In this document: one piece after another, positions 35,041 to 47,660 of the stretch
Layout of the letters: the number at the start of each line of letters is the position of its first letter
Numbering within the stretch: the stretch's first letter is position 1
Origin: Helianthus annuus
Taxonomy: Eukaryota > Streptophyta > Magnoliopsida > Asterales > Asteraceae
Reading direction: 5' to 3'
Assembly: GCF_002127325.2 (NCBI RefSeq)
Contig: NC_035433.2
Span: forward strand, 88,839,350-88,903,349
DNA: 64,000 bases
Notes under the pieces: model-generated
What the model was told of the DNA's origin: nothing
Database searches by the model: none
What the model saw: only the letters and a program-made list of their open reading frames with translations
Program-made: the position numbers and the translations under genes

Positions 35041-38000
35041 CTATCTGAATAACTGCGGGTACTTGGCCTTCATGTCACTTTCGAGTTCCCAAGTGAACTC
35101 CGCGCCTCGTTTGCCTTCCCATCGTACTTTTACAATAGGAATGCGAGAGCGTCTGAGTTGCTTGGTCTGTCGGTCCATGATTTCGACAGGCTTTTCCACG
35201 AAGTGTAGCGTCTCATTGACCTGAAGATCGTCGAGTGGTATTATTGCGTCGTGGTCGGCTACGCATTTTCGAAGGTTTGAAATATGGAAAGTCGGGTGGA
35301 CATTGCTGAGTTCCTCCGGTAATTCGAGTTTGTAGGCAACTTTACCGATCCTTTCCAGAATCTTAAAAGGTCCAACAAATCGAGGCGCAAGTTTCCCTCT
35401 TTTGCCGAATCGGACTACTCCCTTCCAAGGTGATACCTTTAGGAGTACGTAGTCGCCAACTGCAAATTCGCGGGGCTTGCGTCGTTTATCGGCGTACATC
35501 TTTTGTCTGTCCCGGGCCTTCACCAAATTTTCCCTTATCTGGTGGATCTTGTCAGTCGTTTCTTGCAGAATCTCGGGCCCAGTCAATTGTGAATGACCGA
35601 CCTCGTGCCATACAATAGGCGAGCGACATCTCCTACCATACAAGGCTTCGAAAGGTGCCATTTCGATGCTGGAGTGATAGCTATTATTGTACGAAAATTC
35701 GACCAACGGTAGGTGTTTGCTCCAACTACCACCAAAATCGATAACACACGCACGGAGCATGTCTTCAATAGTACGAATCGTTCTTTCAGTCTGCCCGTCG
35801 GTTTGCGGGTGGAATGCGGTACTCAAATTCAGCGTCGTACCAAGAGCTGCTTGAAAAGTTTCCCACAATCTCGATGTAAACCGAGCATCGCGATCAGAAA
35901 TGATGTCTCGAGGCGTACCATGATTCTTAATGATCTCGTCGGTGTAGATTTGGGCTAGCTTGGCCACCTTATAGTCTTCTCGTATTGGCAGAAAGTGGGC
36001 TGATTTGGTTAGACGGTCGACTATAACCCAAATACTGTCGTGACCTGATGGCGTGGTCGGAAGCTTAGTTATGAAATCCATAGCTATGCTTTCCCACTTC
36101 CATACGGGTATCGGCGGTTGTTCGAGTAAGCCTAAAGGTCTTTGGTGTTCAGCCTTGACTCTTGCACAAGTTAAACAGCTACCAACATATAGAGCAATAT
36201 CCCTTTTCATCCCAGGCCACCAGTACTTGTAGCGAAGGTCCTGGTACATTTTGTCCGCACCGGGATGAATGGAATATCGGGATTTGTGGGCTTCGTTCAT
36301 GATGATCTTTCGCAAATCTGTCCTCCTCGGAACCCAGATTCGGTCCAGATAATAGAATATCTCGTTGGCTTTGCTCACGAGCTGAGTTCCATCGTGATAG
36401 ATTCGTTCTTTCTTCAACGTACGCTCGTTAAAGCAAGCGTGTTGTGCTTCGCGGATGAGAGCTTCGAGGTTATACTGAGCCTGGATGTTTCGAACACCTA
36501 TCACGTAATTCTTTCTGCTGAGGGCGTCTGCAACTACATTCGCCTTGCCTGGGTGATAACGGATCTCACAGTCGTAATCGTTGAGAAGTTCTACCCATCG
36601 GCGTTGACGCATATTGAGTTCTTTCTGGTTAAAGATATGTTGTAGGCTCTTGTGATCGGTGAAGATCGTACACCTTGTACCATACAGGTAGTGTCGCCAA
36701 ATCTTTAAGGCAAAGACAACTGCGCCTAGCTCAAGGTCATGGGTTGTATAGTTCTTCTCGTGGATTTTGAGCTGTCGAGATGCGTAAGCTATAACCTTGT
36801 CTCGTTGCATGAGAACACAGCCAAGTCCAAGGTTTGAAGCATCACAATAGACAACGAAGTCATCACTTCCGTCCGGCAGTGTAAGAACTGGTGCATGGCA
36901 CAGCATGTGTTTGAGGGTTTGGAAAGCAGTCTCCTGCGCGGTTCCCCACACAAAAGGCTTGTCTTTATGAGTAAGGGAGGTAAGCGGTACAGCAATCTTT
37001 GAGAATCCTTCGATGAATCGCCGGTAGTAACCAGCTAATCCGAGAAAAGAGCGAACTTCTGACGGATTCTTTGGCGTAACCCATCCCTTGACTGCCTCAA
37101 TCTTTGCAGGATCAACGTGTATACCCCGACTATTCACAATATGACCCAGAAATTGAACCTCCTCCAACCAGAACTCACACTTGGAGAATTTGGCGTAGAG
37201 TTGGTTTCCCTGAAGCAACTCGAGAACCAATCGCAAATGCTGCGCATGTTCGGCCCTCGATCTGGAATAGATCAGGACATCGTCGATAAATACAATGACG
37301 AAACGGTCTAAGAACGGTTTACACACGCGATTCATCAGATCCATAAAGACCGCGGGTGCGTTGGTCAGACCAAAAGGCATGACAACAAATTCGTAGTGGC
37401 CGTATCGGGTTCGAAAAGCGGTTTTGGGTATGTCTTCCTCTTGAATCCGCAACTGATGGTAGCCTGAACGTAGATCAATCTTGGAGAAACACTGAGCACC
37501 TTGTAATTGGTCAAACAGATCATCGATTCTTGGTAAGGGGTATCGGTTCTTGATGGTCAGCTTGTTCAATTCCCGGTAATCGATGCACATTCGGAACGAC
37601 CCGTCCTTCTTTTTGACGAAAAGGACTGGTGCGCCCCATGGAGAAGTGCTCGGGCGAATGAAGCCTTTTTCAAGTAACTCTTGGAGTTGGTTTGAGAGTT
37701 CTCGCATCTCAGATGGAGCGAGTCGATACGGAGCTTTGGCCACTGGGTTGGCTCCTGGAATAAGGTCGATTCGAAAGTCGATATCACGACTTGGAGGTAA
37801 TCCAGGAAGATCATCAGGGAACACCTGAGGAAATTCTCGGACAACGGGAACATCCTTGACTTCAACTTTCCTTTTCTTGTCCGTCTCTGCTACAACAATG
37901 TTGGCCAAGAAGGCTCGATATTCCTTGCGGAGATATTTGCGAGCTTGAAGACATGACATGAGCTTGAGATCTTTTGCAGTAGTTTCACCATAAACACATA

Positions 38001-39669
38001 GAATATCACCACTAGCTAGCACAAAACGAATCATCTTATCGGAACACACAACTTCAGCACGGTTTTCACGAAGAAAGTCCATGCCTACTATGACATCGAA
38101 ACTTCCGAGCTGCATTGGAATGAGATTAATCGGGAATATATGATTGTTGAGCTCGAGAGTACAATCACGGAGCACAGAATTGACAGCAATGGTTCTTCCG
38201 GTAGCGACTTCTACTTCGAAGGGTGACGAAAGATAAGAGCGCTTACGTCTAAGAAGCTTCTCAAATTCAAATGACACAAAGCTGTTATCGGCTCCAGTAT
38301 CAAACAAACATGATGCATATATACCATTCACGAGGAACGTACCATTGACCACGTTGTTATCAGCTTGAGCCTGGCGTGCGTTGATGTTGAAAGTTCTGGC
38401 GTGAGCGGCTTGTTGTTGAGGCTGCTGCTGTTGTTGCTGGGGTTGTTGGGCTTCTTGTTTCACCACTCTGTTCGGGCACCGGTTTGCGAAGTGGTTAGGG
38501 TCACCACATACAAAGCAGGTCCGAACATTGTTTGCCGGGGCCTGTGCAGCTTGAGGAGCTTGAGGAGCTTGAGGAGCAGGTAGCAGGGCTTGGTTAACAG
38601 CGGCTTGAGCTTGCGTTTGACGAGGACCATAGCGGCAGTTCGCAGTGAAATGCCCGTAAACGTTGCAGTGGGCACAGTAATGGCAGGCCACACCCACCGG
38701 GTGATGATAAGAACATGTAGCACAGAGTGGGTGGGGGCCGGTGTACGCACGCTTAGCCGGCGGCGCATTGATCACTGGCGCAGTGCGCTGTGGTTGTTGC
38801 TGTTGTGGCGGTACTGACTGAAGAGGAGCAGCATTGGTTGCGGCGGCGCAACTCTTGTTCTTCTTTCTTCTTCTCGAGGACTTGGAGGCTTGAGCAGTAG
38901 GGTTGTCGGTTGATGCGGTAGTAACTTGATGCAACGACTTGGATGGTTTATCCCAGACACCAGCCTTAACTCGCTTGTCATTAATCTCGGCAGCGAGTAG
39001 GTAGGTTTCCTCGATTGATGCGGGTTTGGCGGCGAACACAAAATCTGCAACACAATCCGGAAGAGCACGGATGTATTTCTTGATGGTCATCTCGGGAGTC
39101 TTGACCTGGTCTGGACAGATAATGCTCAGTTGTTTGAAACGGGCGGTGAGACCAGCGTTGTCGCCCTCCTTCTGCTTGATGGTCCAGAACTCATCCTCCA
39201 ACTTTTGGCGTTCGTGGGGAGGACAGAACTCGTCCAGCATGATAGCCTTCAGTTCCTCCCACGTCAGCTCGTAGGCAGCGTCGTTCCCGCGCTTATTCCT
39301 TTCGGCTGTCCACCAGTCCAATGCCCGCGACTGGAAGACACCGGTAGCATTGAGAGTTCGAAGATGATCCGGGCATCCGCTTTGACGAAGGGTAACTTCC
39401 ACTGAGTCAAACCAGTGAAATAAGCCTGTAGGGCCCTCTTCACCGGTGAACTCCTTCGGTCCACACGCCTTAAATTGCTTGAAACTGAACGGAGCTTTGC
39501 TGGATTCAGTGAGGGTTCGGGATTCTTCCGACGACTTGCTGGTGTTTTCGTACACCTCGCTGACAGCTTTCGCTACAGACCTTGAGATGAGCTTGGCGAG
39601 ACGTCGGTCTCTCTTTTCCTGACGGGAAAGGTTTTGGCGAGTTCTTGATGATGACGACATGGTCTGCAA
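35041..39669 (-). CDS. Gag-Pol polyprotein of the Tekay-type element (intact)
   Basis: A single open frame of 1542 aa with no stop or frameshift. Gag (about 65-230) is followed by two CCHC zinc knuckles (C332-C335-H340-C345 and C385-C388-H393-C398). The aspartic protease has DTGA at 457-460. Reverse transcriptase spans about 640-840 with D732 and the FIDD box (D796, D797). RNase H has D943, E980, D1005 and D1048. Integrase has an HHCC zinc site (H1128, H1135, C1165, C1168) and catalytic D1198, D1259 and E1295. A GPF motif follows near 1433. The C-terminus (about 1490-1541) ends in a chromodomain-like W/TWE/YP pattern. That tail, which in chromoviruses guides integration to heterochromatin, points to Tekay/Del. 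All key residues are present, so the protein is probably functional. The ATG at 39669 lies about 1 kb after the primer-binding site. Confidence 0.96.
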   Translation of the reverse strand: MQTMSSSSRTRQNLSRQEKRDRRLAKLISRSVAKAVSEVYENTSKSSEESRTLTESSKAPFSFKQFKACGPKEFTGEEGPTGLFHWFDSVEVTLRQSGCPDHLRTLNATGVFQSRALDWWTAERNKRGNDAAYELTWEELKAIMLDEFCPPHERQKLEDEFWTIKQKEGDNAGLTARFKQLSIICPDQVKTPEMTIKKYIRALPDCVADFVFAAKPASIEETYLLAAEINDKRVKAGVWDKPSKSLHQVTTASTDNPTAQASKSSRRRKKNKSCAAATNAAPLQSVPPQQQQPQRTAPVINAPPAKRAYTGPHPLCATCSYHHPVGVACHYCAHCNVYGHFTANCRYGPRQTQAQAAVNQALLPAPQAPQAPQAAQAPANNVRTCFVCGDPNHFANRCPNRVVKQEAQQPQQQQQQPQQQAAHARTFNINARQAQADNNVVNGTFLVNGIYASCLFDTGADNSFVSFEFEKLLRRKRSYLSSPFEVEVATGRTIAVNSVLRDCTLELNNHIFPINLIPMQLGSFDVIVGMDFLRENRAEVVCSDKMIRFVLASGDILCVYGETTAKDLKLMSCLQARKYLRKEYRAFLANIVVAETDKKRKVEVKDVPVVREFPQVFPDDLPGLPPSRDIDFRIDLIPGANPVAKAPYRLAPSEMRELSNQLQELLEKGFIRPSTSPWGAPVLFVKKKDGSFRMCIDYRELNKLTIKNRYPLPRIDDLFDQLQGAQCFSKIDLRSGYHQLRIQEEDIPKTAFRTRYGHYEFVVMPFGLTNAPAVFMDLMNRVCKPFLDRFVIVFIDDVLIYSRSRAEHAQHLRLVLELLQGNQLYAKFSKCEFWLEEVQFLGHIVNSRGIHVDPAKIEAVKGWVTPKNPSEVRSFLGLAGYYRRFIEGFSKIAVPLTSLTHKDKPFVWGTAQETAFQTLKHMLCHAPVLTLPDGSDDFVVYCDASNLGLGCVLMQRDKVIAYASRQLKIHEKNYTTHDLELGAVVFALKIWRHYLYGTRCTIFTDHKSLQHIFNQKELNMRQRRWVELLNDYDCEIRYHPGKANVVADALSRKNYVIGVRNIQAQYNLEALIREAQHACFNERTLKKERIYHDGTQLVSKANEIFYYLDRIWVPRRTDLRKIIMNEAHKSRYSIHPGADKMYQDLRYKYWWPGMKRDIALYVGSCLTCARVKAEHQRPLGLLEQPPIPVWKWESIAMDFITKLPTTPSGHDSIWVIVDRLTKSAHFLPIREDYKVAKLAQIYTDEIIKNHGTPRDIISDRDARFTSRLWETFQAALGTTLNLSTAFHPQTDGQTERTIRTIEDMLRACVIDFGGSWSKHLPLVEFSYNNSYHSSIEMAPFEALYGRRCRSPIVWHEVGHSQLTGPEILQETTDKIHQIRENLVKARDRQKMYADKRRKPREFAVGDYVLLKVSPWKGVVRFGKRGKLAPRFVGPFKILERIGKVAYKLELPEELSNVHPTFHISNLRKCVADHDAIIPLDDLQVNETLHFVEKPVEIMDRQTKQLRRSRIPIVKVRWEGKRGAEFTWELESDMKAKYPQLFR

Positions 39670-40725
39670 TAGACATCGCCATAGGGCTCAACACAACGAA
39701 TTCGAATCTCGCACGTCTTAGTTTACTAAAGCTTAGAATCACGTCGCATCTCACGTCACGTATCACATGTAAACACATAAGCACATAATCATAGAGGCAC
39801 ATAAGCACAGAAGCAATTTGAGCACATAAGCAATTAAGCAAATAGAGCACTTAATTTCCTAAACACGTACGGAATTTTATCACAGAGGCTGTCAGAAAAC
39901 AGAAACCTATAACCACAAGTCGAGTGTCGTTCGTTTTGCATATCGGATAGCATCACATGGTATCGTCTAACTTAGTCGTATAGCGTAGCATAGCACACTG
40001 GTTTCGTTTAGATCACATCAACAGGGGTTTGAATCGAGATAGGATAGCAACAATAAGTCACGCAGATTGATAACAAATGGAGCAATCAACGAATCTTGAA
40101 ACACGTAACCAGGTAAATCATATAAAATCAACGAAGCAACACTCAAAATCGGAAAATGGATTGTCTGCGGCTACTAGACTTCGACTAACCATGGCAACTT
40201 AACTATTCACAGTTGACTTGTCGTCACTTTCGACTCTAGGGGACATGTTTCTGCCTCGATTCTTGGGCATTATGCATGCGCATTCTAGGCCATACTCGTG
40301 AGTTCAGGTCGTTGGAGTCCGTCAATTGCCTTGGCGGGATAAAATAAAGTTGGAATAACTGCCAAGGTTAGGGTTTCACCCCTAGCTCAGCAATTTCTTC
40401 CTTGTTTTAAGAAAATTTTAGAGGAAAGTTTTCATCGAATTACGGGTTTCAGCCCTAATTTGGTATAATTCTCCCCCGTTTGTTGATAGAAATTCGCACC
40501 AAAATAATCGGCAAAAATTTGTAATTTAGGCAGGAATTCGCGGGTTTCACTCCTAATCCCGTCCAAATTACGAAATTTGGCTCGGAGTTCGGATGTAATG
40601 ATAGAATAGAAGGGAACAACATAAAATAAGCACATAAACTTGGTCTCTTGGTTCCTAACTATAGTCTAGGTCTCTAAGACAGCGATCCGGACTAGATCGT
40701 GTCTAACCTAATTCCCTATAGTTAT
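39670..40725 (-). other. Untranslated leader of the Tekay-type element
   Basis: About 1.06 kb between the primer-binding site and the Gag start. On the + strand it contains repeated cgggtttcac / gggtttcagccc segments and caattaagca / gcacataagc runs. No additional conserved frame was recognised. Confidence 0.7.
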
Positions 40726-40738
40726 GGCTCTGATACCA
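40726..40738 (-). promoter_or_regulatory. Primer-binding site for initiator tRNA-Met
   Basis: On the - strand tggtatcagagcc begins 3 nt after the 5' LTR. This is the complement of the 3' end of plant initiator tRNA-Met and is standard for Ty3/gypsy chromoviruses. Confidence 0.93.
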
Positions 40739-40741
40739 ATC

Positions 40742-43549
40742 TGTCACACCCCAACCGATGGCGGAATCATCGGGGCGCGGCACTGAGCGAAACAGATTGT
40801 TCAGAAGTTTCCACAACAACTATCATACAATTCAGTTATATAACACGTCCCATACCGTGTCCCAAACAATAACAAGTTATCATAGAAATCAACTAAACAA
40901 TATGGGAACTGTTCCGACAACTCAGATTCTTAATTATTACAGACCGAATTTAAATATTGTTTTAAGACTTCTAGACGGCTAACTGTAGATCTTACTGACT
41001 ACAGGTGCCAGTACAAGATCTACAGATAATTATGGCCCTGGAGCAGGTATGTGGACACTGTCCTAAGGTCACAGGCTCCTAGAAGCTTATTATTGCCTCG
41101 CTTCCCTAGCACGCTAGTAGCTTAAACACCTGTCACATACGTTAAAATAAAAGTCAATACATATAATGTAAAGGTGAGTACACAAGTTTGATATAGCATA
41201 TAAAGTTCGAAAAGTTTACGCATAACCAAGCACGTACACAAGGGCAAACGATGCATGTAAATTATCAACATGGGACCATCGATACCAATGACTTCGAGTT
41301 GACTGTCCGCGACAGTTCGCAATACATGATTACCACCGTAATCCATGCAAGTAATTGTCCTTAGCAACCCCCGTGTGAACGGGTGCTGAGTCCAAACTAT
41401 AGTACTACGTTGCTAAAGCAGGCAGATAGCACTCCACGTGTAAACATAATAAACAGCAATCATTTAGACAAGTAATACATGCAAGTAGGTTAGCGTTCAA
41501 ATAGTTTGTGTTGTTCGTGAATTTGATAGATTACGTATGTAACACCCAAAAGTGCTGAAAGCAAAAAGGGATCGAGTATACTCACAGTGGTTGGTTGTGG
41601 ATTGAGAGGAGCACTGAGAATAGGTTAGCCTGAATAGTTCGATAACAATACAATGAGTAATGCGAAAAAGTGAACAGTGGAAACTGGATCGGATAGGCCA
41701 TTCGATCGGACGGCTGTTCGATCGAGTGGGCTGTTCGATTGGGTTAAAGTCTGTTCGAACGTCCCGTTCGATCGGCCGGCTGGCTCGATCGGCTGGTTCC
41801 TTCAAGTGGATTGTTTCTTCCTTTGATGAGAAGGATGTGTTTGTGTATGATGGTTTGAACTTTTGAAGTTCTTGCAGCATTACCTTTCAAGTTGGCCGAT
41901 CGAACAGCTGTTCGATCGGTTAGCCCAACCGATCGGTTATCAGCAAGGACTTGACAATATGTCACTCGATCGGGTAGCATGCTCGATCGGGTGACATTCC
42001 AATGTTTCGAAAAGGTTAAGTGTTGAAGTATAGTATCTCATGATTCGAGCAGTAATGTTCAATCGAGTGGCGTAGTCGATCGAACAGTACCTCGTCAATA
42101 CTACACTTTTGTGAGTTGGTGGGTCTGAGTGCTAGTCGATCGGTTAGCCTAGTCGATCAGCTGGTGTTGCTCGATCGGTTGGGCTGTTCGATCGAACAGC
42201 CTAGCCGTTCGGCCAGCTCCTCGATTCGGTTAACCTATCACTTAACACTTGGTTATTCCCGTTAATTGTTGATGTTTTAGAGATATTTTGACTACGAGTT
42301 GAACCACAAAGCTGAAGTCCCTACTTAGTCTACTGACTCGAGCAGGAATCACCCAAGCTCGGCCAGAGGCGGTTTGGAACTTAAGTTTAACATTTAACCC
42401 GAAATCGGTATATCTCTCGGTAGAACCCGAATCTTGCACCATGTGTTTGCTTAGAATGGTTTATAAATCGGTTCAAGCTTCGTTTTCACCGGTTTGAGTG
42501 TAAAAGAGTTGAAAGATAGATGAAAACCCATCTTCCAATCCTTTCCCACCGTGAAATGTTAAGATCTTTGGTAGATTTTAGGTTATTTATGTGGAAATCG
42601 GTTAGATCTAAGCTATTCATGGTGGAATGATGTCAAAACTTAGTGTTCTTGAAGAACACCATGATGACATCATCCAAGAACACCTAGATCTTGGTGATTT
42701 CGCGGTTGAAATCCAAGTTTTGAAAGATAGAAAGATGGAGAATCGATTAATGAACAAAAACGTACAAGGATTAGAGCGAAATACTTACCGGTTTGAGAGA
42801 AATCTAAGAAATGGCGAGAATAGAAGGCTGGTCGGTCAGAGCTTTTCCAAAAGTGGAAAGCTTGACAAGGACAGCCCTATTTATAGGCTTCCAAAAGTGG
42901 AAAGGGTTAGCTGATCGAACAGCATCCCTGATCGAGCAGCTGTCCGATCGAACAGCCTGTTCGATCGGCTAGCCTGTTCGATCAGGTTGCCCTGTTCGAT
43001 CGGCTTGCCTGGTTTTTGAGTGTTTCGCGACGATTTTGATATTTCGAGTTCGATAGTTGAGGAGTAGAGTAGGATAGAGTTTCTATTCAAATTACTTTCA
43101 GTCCCAACTACTATATCTAACATACAAGCATCCTTACACCACGATTTGGATTCGATTTCGATTGAGTTTGATTCACCTTCGATTCTTGATTGATTTTGAT
43201 TGATTCACCACACACTTTAACATAAGGTAAGCATGCACAAGTAACACGTAAGGCACACACACACGTATAAAAGCATTAAAATTATCCACACTTGAGTTCG
43301 ATGATTGGTTTGATTAGCTTGATTATTGATTGACTAGCTTTATTGCATTGTTACTTCCTATCATTCACAGTCGGTCGTTGATTCACAGTTCGATTATCGG
43401 CCGATTAGTTTGATTATACAACACTTACTCCAAATAATATGAAAATCAGAATGAAACTAAAATAAAATTAATCTTTATTGATCTTTAATTCCAATAACAG
43501 TCAACTCTTGACTTTGACTTTGACTTCTGGGAAAACACGGGGTGTTACA
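40742..43549 (-). repeat. 5' LTR of the Tekay-type element
   Basis: This 2808 bp copy is nearly identical to the left LTR. In the sense direction U3 occupies about 42887-43549, and R plus U5 the remaining roughly 2.1 kb if transcription starts just after the TATA-like box at 42877-42886. This gives the genomic RNA an unusually long leader. Confidence 0.95.
42877..42886 (-). promoter_or_regulatory. Putative TATA box of the Tekay 5' LTR
   Basis: The - strand reads ctataaatag, a close match to a plant TATA box, with transcription expected about 30 nt downstream (near 42845). It is the only strong TATA match noted in the LTR; no other core element was assigned. Confidence 0.55.
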
Positions 43550-43848
43550 ATTTTGTTGTTTTATTTATAGCTTTGTTTGTTTAAATGATTAGTTACAAGT
43601 AATCAACATTTAATATTAGGGCTTGAATGTTTAAAAATATAATTGAAAGTTATGAGCTATGGTTGAACATGATTGTTTATTTGATGTGTTTTTTATGATT
43701 TATAAATTTTGGTTTGATGTTCTTTTGTCTTACATGATCCGACCCGACCCGCTATGAACCGATATTTTTATACAGCTAGGGGCCTAAGTTCTTTGAAAAT
43801 ATTTTGCACCCCCAGGAAAAAATTCCTGGGTCCGCCACTGTATATAAG

Positions 43849-46800
43849 TTATATAAATTAACAAATAATCAAACTAATTTATTCATAATTTCCATAAAAA
43901 ATTAAGAGAGTATAAGTTATATAAATTAACAAATAATCAAACTAATTTATTCATATTTCTTTTATATTTATAGAAAATCAAGAGAGATAAATGTAAGACA
44001 ACTAACATTCCATTTATATCATATTTTTAAGACATGAAAAATAAATGCTTAACATTTATGCGCTCTTACAATATATAGCATACTACAAAGAGGGTTAGTT
44101 TTCGACCCCTATGTGGTATCCCTAATTCTTCGGGACAAGCCAATCCATCCCGCTATTTTGTGTAGGTTACTCATTTCGTCATGCCTTGGACTCATCAGGA
44201 GAGCGGCGCTAGCTCTCGACCAGTGGTATGTTCGTCATAGATACGGCTAGGCACATGCACCTCTTCATTGACACTGACTCCGTCCCCCGATAAAGTCCAG
44301 GACTAACCGGTAGGCGGTAACCCAAGCGTTCAAGCACAGCCCATAGCATTGCAACTTTCAAATATTTGGCCCGTGCATATCTACGTTAATATTAAATACT
44401 TAAATAGAAACTGCTATATCTTTTTATTTATGGTTTCTTTTAGGTGTTAATATTCACACACCTATATATATATATAGATAGATAGAGTGAAAAAGACGTT
44501 GAAGCATCATATGTTTGTATTATTATTGCATAAAATCTTCGCATCAACATGCGAGGAGACATCCTAGTACATAATTGTGAATAGTTTACAGTTTTAGACG
44601 GTTTTACGTTGGTGTTAATAATCGTCTGGTTTCACTCTACCCTTTTTGTCTGTCATGATCTCTATCCTCTAAAAAGTTTATGAATTAATGTGCTTATTAT
44701 TATGTTTTCTCCAAAAGTTATTTGTTATTTTTTATTGTGTTATATGATGGTTTAAAGTGTCCTGTTTAACTATTCATCAGCACGAGTGACCCCTCTCTCT
44801 CTCTCTAATCTAAATATCTAATTAATGTACGCCACTTCATTCATTCATTCAATTTACTCCGTACAACATAAGATATCTTTATAATATTTAATTGAATAGT
44901 TAATTGCTAACTTTATTATATTAAATTACACTGAAACACCTTGTCATCTTTAAAAAAGCAAAATATGACTAAACGATTGTAAAAAAGAAAAAGTTCGTTA
45001 TTTATAGAAAAAGTTACTTTTGGGTGTAAATATTAAAAACCAAGTAAATCTAACATGGAACTCATATTGACAAGTCAGAGTACACATTTTTTTAACGGCA
45101 AAACTTCTTTATAAAAATTAAAAAAACGGGTTAGCAAGTCAGAGTGCAAATGTAACCAAACGTTTTATGTTTAGGCCGGTATGGATGCTTGGGTCTAGTC
45201 CAATTAAATTTTATATGTTTTTCTAAGAAGTATAATTTATGTCATAACTTAATATGATAAGAGTGTCTTATGCTAGAAGTGAACATATAAAAAGATATAA
45301 GCATTATGTTTTATGTTTAAACGTAAATGTTTTATACACAATTTATATTTTTTACAATAAATAAAATAAGATCTCTTGTTTGTTGTTACCTGGGTTGGTC
45401 TCAATATGTATGTTTCTGGTGGATCTTGTGTTTGGGTTGATAACTGATTGTTGCTGTTCGATTATGGCTATTCTTATTTTCATAATTGAAAATAACCGAA
45501 CCAAACCGAATGATTTATACATGACCGAATCTATAGAACCATAGGTTTTTAAGTTAGTGTTTAACTGTGTAATAGTGAAATATAATTGATAATTCTAAAA
45601 GTTTTAATTGTGTATATTTATTGTTTGCACATTAATTTTTCATGACCCACACATTTAAAGCCCAACTTTAAAAACACTGAAAAAAACTGACCAATAACCG
45701 AACCAAAATCGCATTAACCGAACCAAACGGTTATGATTTTTTGATAACCGAAGTGTGCAGTTATGGTTTTAAGCAATAACCGAACCGAATCACATCATAC
45801 CCACCCCCTAGTTCTAGCGCTTTGCTAGGCCGTTTATTTTATAAAATTTTATATTGTCCGTTAAAAAAAATATTATGTCCACTCAGAAACATATAAGTCA
45901 TGTTTAGGTTCGTATATATTTCAAAAGCACTTTTCATGTAAAAGTTCAAGGCTTAACCAATAAATACTACCCATTTAAAGTTTGTGGTACAAGTTCGACT
46001 AAGATTGGTTGCAAAATCTACTTCTTTTCTAGACACGTTCCTTGAACAAATATAATGTTTTGTTGTTAAATACAAAAACATGGAGTAATAAATATTACCA
46101 CACACTTAACAAATATATATTGGTGGTACGTAGTCTTTAATAGACATCTTGTCCCACGGGTCTTTCTAGATTAAATAATGTTTTATCTTATATCTTCTAG
46201 AAATTGAGTTTTATAGTTTAATAAAAAAAAATTCTGTTTTCTGGTATCTCTCGGGCATTATTATGACACGATAACTAGAGAATATTTGTAAGTTAATATT
46301 CACACATCCTTCTTTTCTATCTCTTTCTATACATACATATATATAGAGAGAGAGAGAGATAGAGTGAAAAAGGATGTGAAAATAAGATGTACGAATATGA
46401 GAATAATGAGAGCTCATTTTTACTATTACATTATTTTTACTATTCATATAAAATTGTTAAATTGGTATATAACGAGTTATTTTTATAAATAATTAGGTAA
46501 ATAAAAAGTTAAACATGCTTATAGTAAAAGTAGAACAAATTATAACATCAATAACAAATTCTATATATTACATATTTACATAGTTGAAATGACAATATAC
46601 TTACATTAATTAGAAATAATAATATAATTTCAAGAAATTCTCCTTTGACAAAAAAAAATATAGAGAAAAAAAGTATATAATAAGCTTTGCATCCGTTAAA
46701 AGCATCTACGACCGTAAGAAACACGATCAACCCTATAAAACATTCTCTTTTTGGCCTTCGTTCTCTCTATCAAATCCTTCCACCCATGTGTCCGTATGGA

Positions 46801-47610
46801 TGGACTTATCGTCCTGTGGCGGATACAACTTATTGGGAGGGGTTGCATAGGCCCCGTAAGCCATCAAGGTTAAAATTTAAAAGTTTCGAAAATTTGATAA
46901 GCACCTCCATTGATTTGATTATTGAAATGCTTACAATTTTCAGTTTGTTTAATCAACAAAATTAAATTTCATAAGTTATGACTAGAATTCACAATATACA
47001 ATATTTTTATCAATAGTTGTAATACATAAAACTTTAATAAAGTATTACGGATGAGCATGCAACTAAATATTTTCAAAACACGTAGATAACTAAATACTTT
47101 CAACCCATTGTTTAAATATGTTAAATTATTTTCACATTATTATATCATCACTCTTATATTTACTTGACTTGACCTATTTATGAGATGGCCCATTTTATGC
47201 CCCGCCACAAACTCGTCCTAGAAAACTGTATACGCTTAGCTTCTCTCCTCCACTTTGGTGGTGGCTCACCCATTGACGTCCTGATGAACACTCAACTGAA
47301 AATTTCCTAGAAATGATATGATAGGTTAGAAAGTTACAGAATAAACTTATAATACATGTTACACTATTTTTATTTACAGTTAAAATCATATCAATCATAC
47401 ATGTTAAAAATTATTCCAGAATAGTAAAGTAATGATTAGGGTATCAAACAACCATTGTAATTCTAGTCTCGTGTCCAATCTATGTCTCATAGTTGATTTT
47501 AAAATTGTGTCTCACACTCATCAATTACCCATTACTCATTACATGTCTGGTTCTTAGTTACACTCATATGGATATCCGCTATTCGTGTTTATGGTCTTAT
47601 GTCTTTAAAA
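43849..47610. other. AT-rich intergenic sequence, no gene recognised
   Basis: A 46 bp tract containing ataaattaacaaataatcaa is duplicated near 43847-43893 and 43912-43957. A moderately GC-rich block at 44090-44400 has no recognisable frame. Related hairpin fragments starting ttaatattcacac and ending tagagtgaaaaag occur at 44449-44497 and 46292-46372. No protein family or RNA gene was seen. Confidence 0.55.
45086..45134 (-). mobile_element. Short 5'-truncated retroposon remnant
   Basis: A direct repeat, caagtcagagt(a/g)ca, lies at 45071-45084 and 45135-45148. Between the copies, the - strand ends gccgtt followed by a run of A, the same 3' end as the SINEs at 10535 and 49280. The layout is that of a target duplication around a badly truncated SINE-like insert of about 50 bp. 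Confidence 0.45.
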
Positions 47611-47614
47611 AAAA

Positions 47615-47660
47615 CTAGTATTAAGCACCCCCGCGTTGCGGCGGGGGCGAGCACTAAGGC
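47615..47660 (-). mobile_element. Helitron-like 3' terminus on the - strand
   Basis: Read on the - strand, a GC-rich hairpin (cgcccccgccgcaacgcgggggtg) is followed by cttaatactag and t. It is the same end type as at 25946 and 27080. The element should extend to the right; its 5' end was not found. Confidence 0.5.

Larger units (their letters stand above)
30439..43549 (-). mobile_element. Intact Tekay-type Ty3/gypsy retrotransposon (assembly contains a false duplication)
   Basis: The LTRs at 30439-33246 and 40742-43549 are each 2808 bp. They start tgtcacacc, end gtgttaca on the + strand and are flanked by ATTTT at 30434-30438 and 43550-43554. The element runs on the - strand: right LTR, tRNA-iMet primer site, Gag-Pol, polypurine tract, left LTR. 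The LTRs differ at four positions that I could find (31667, 31856, 32089 and 32503 against 41970, 42159, 42392 and 42806), all transitions. That is about 0.14 percent and implies a very recent insertion. Corrected for the duplicated segment around the N gap, the true length should be near 11.4 kb. The chromodomain-like C-terminus points to the Tekay/Del chromovirus lineage. Confidence 0.95.
29880..43840. mobile_element. hAT-like element interrupted by the Tekay-type retrotransposon
   Basis: The left end is caggggcgtaccc and the right end gggtccgccactg, with a perfect 8 bp duplication, tatataag, at 29872-29879 and 43841-43848. Without the retrotransposon (30439-43549 plus one ATTTT) about 845 bp remain. 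The ends belong to the same CAGGGGCGNA...CCGCCACTG type as 18605-18976. No transposase frame remains. Confidence 0.88.

Noticed and set aside
33318..35613. A second Gag-Pol pseudogene next to the intact one
   Set aside because: The copies flank an N gap and differ only by homopolymer-length changes, so it is contig overlap rather than biology.
44090..44400. Moderately GC-rich block that could be an exon or a SINE
   Set aside because: No open frame of useful length, no box A/B pair and no flanking duplication.
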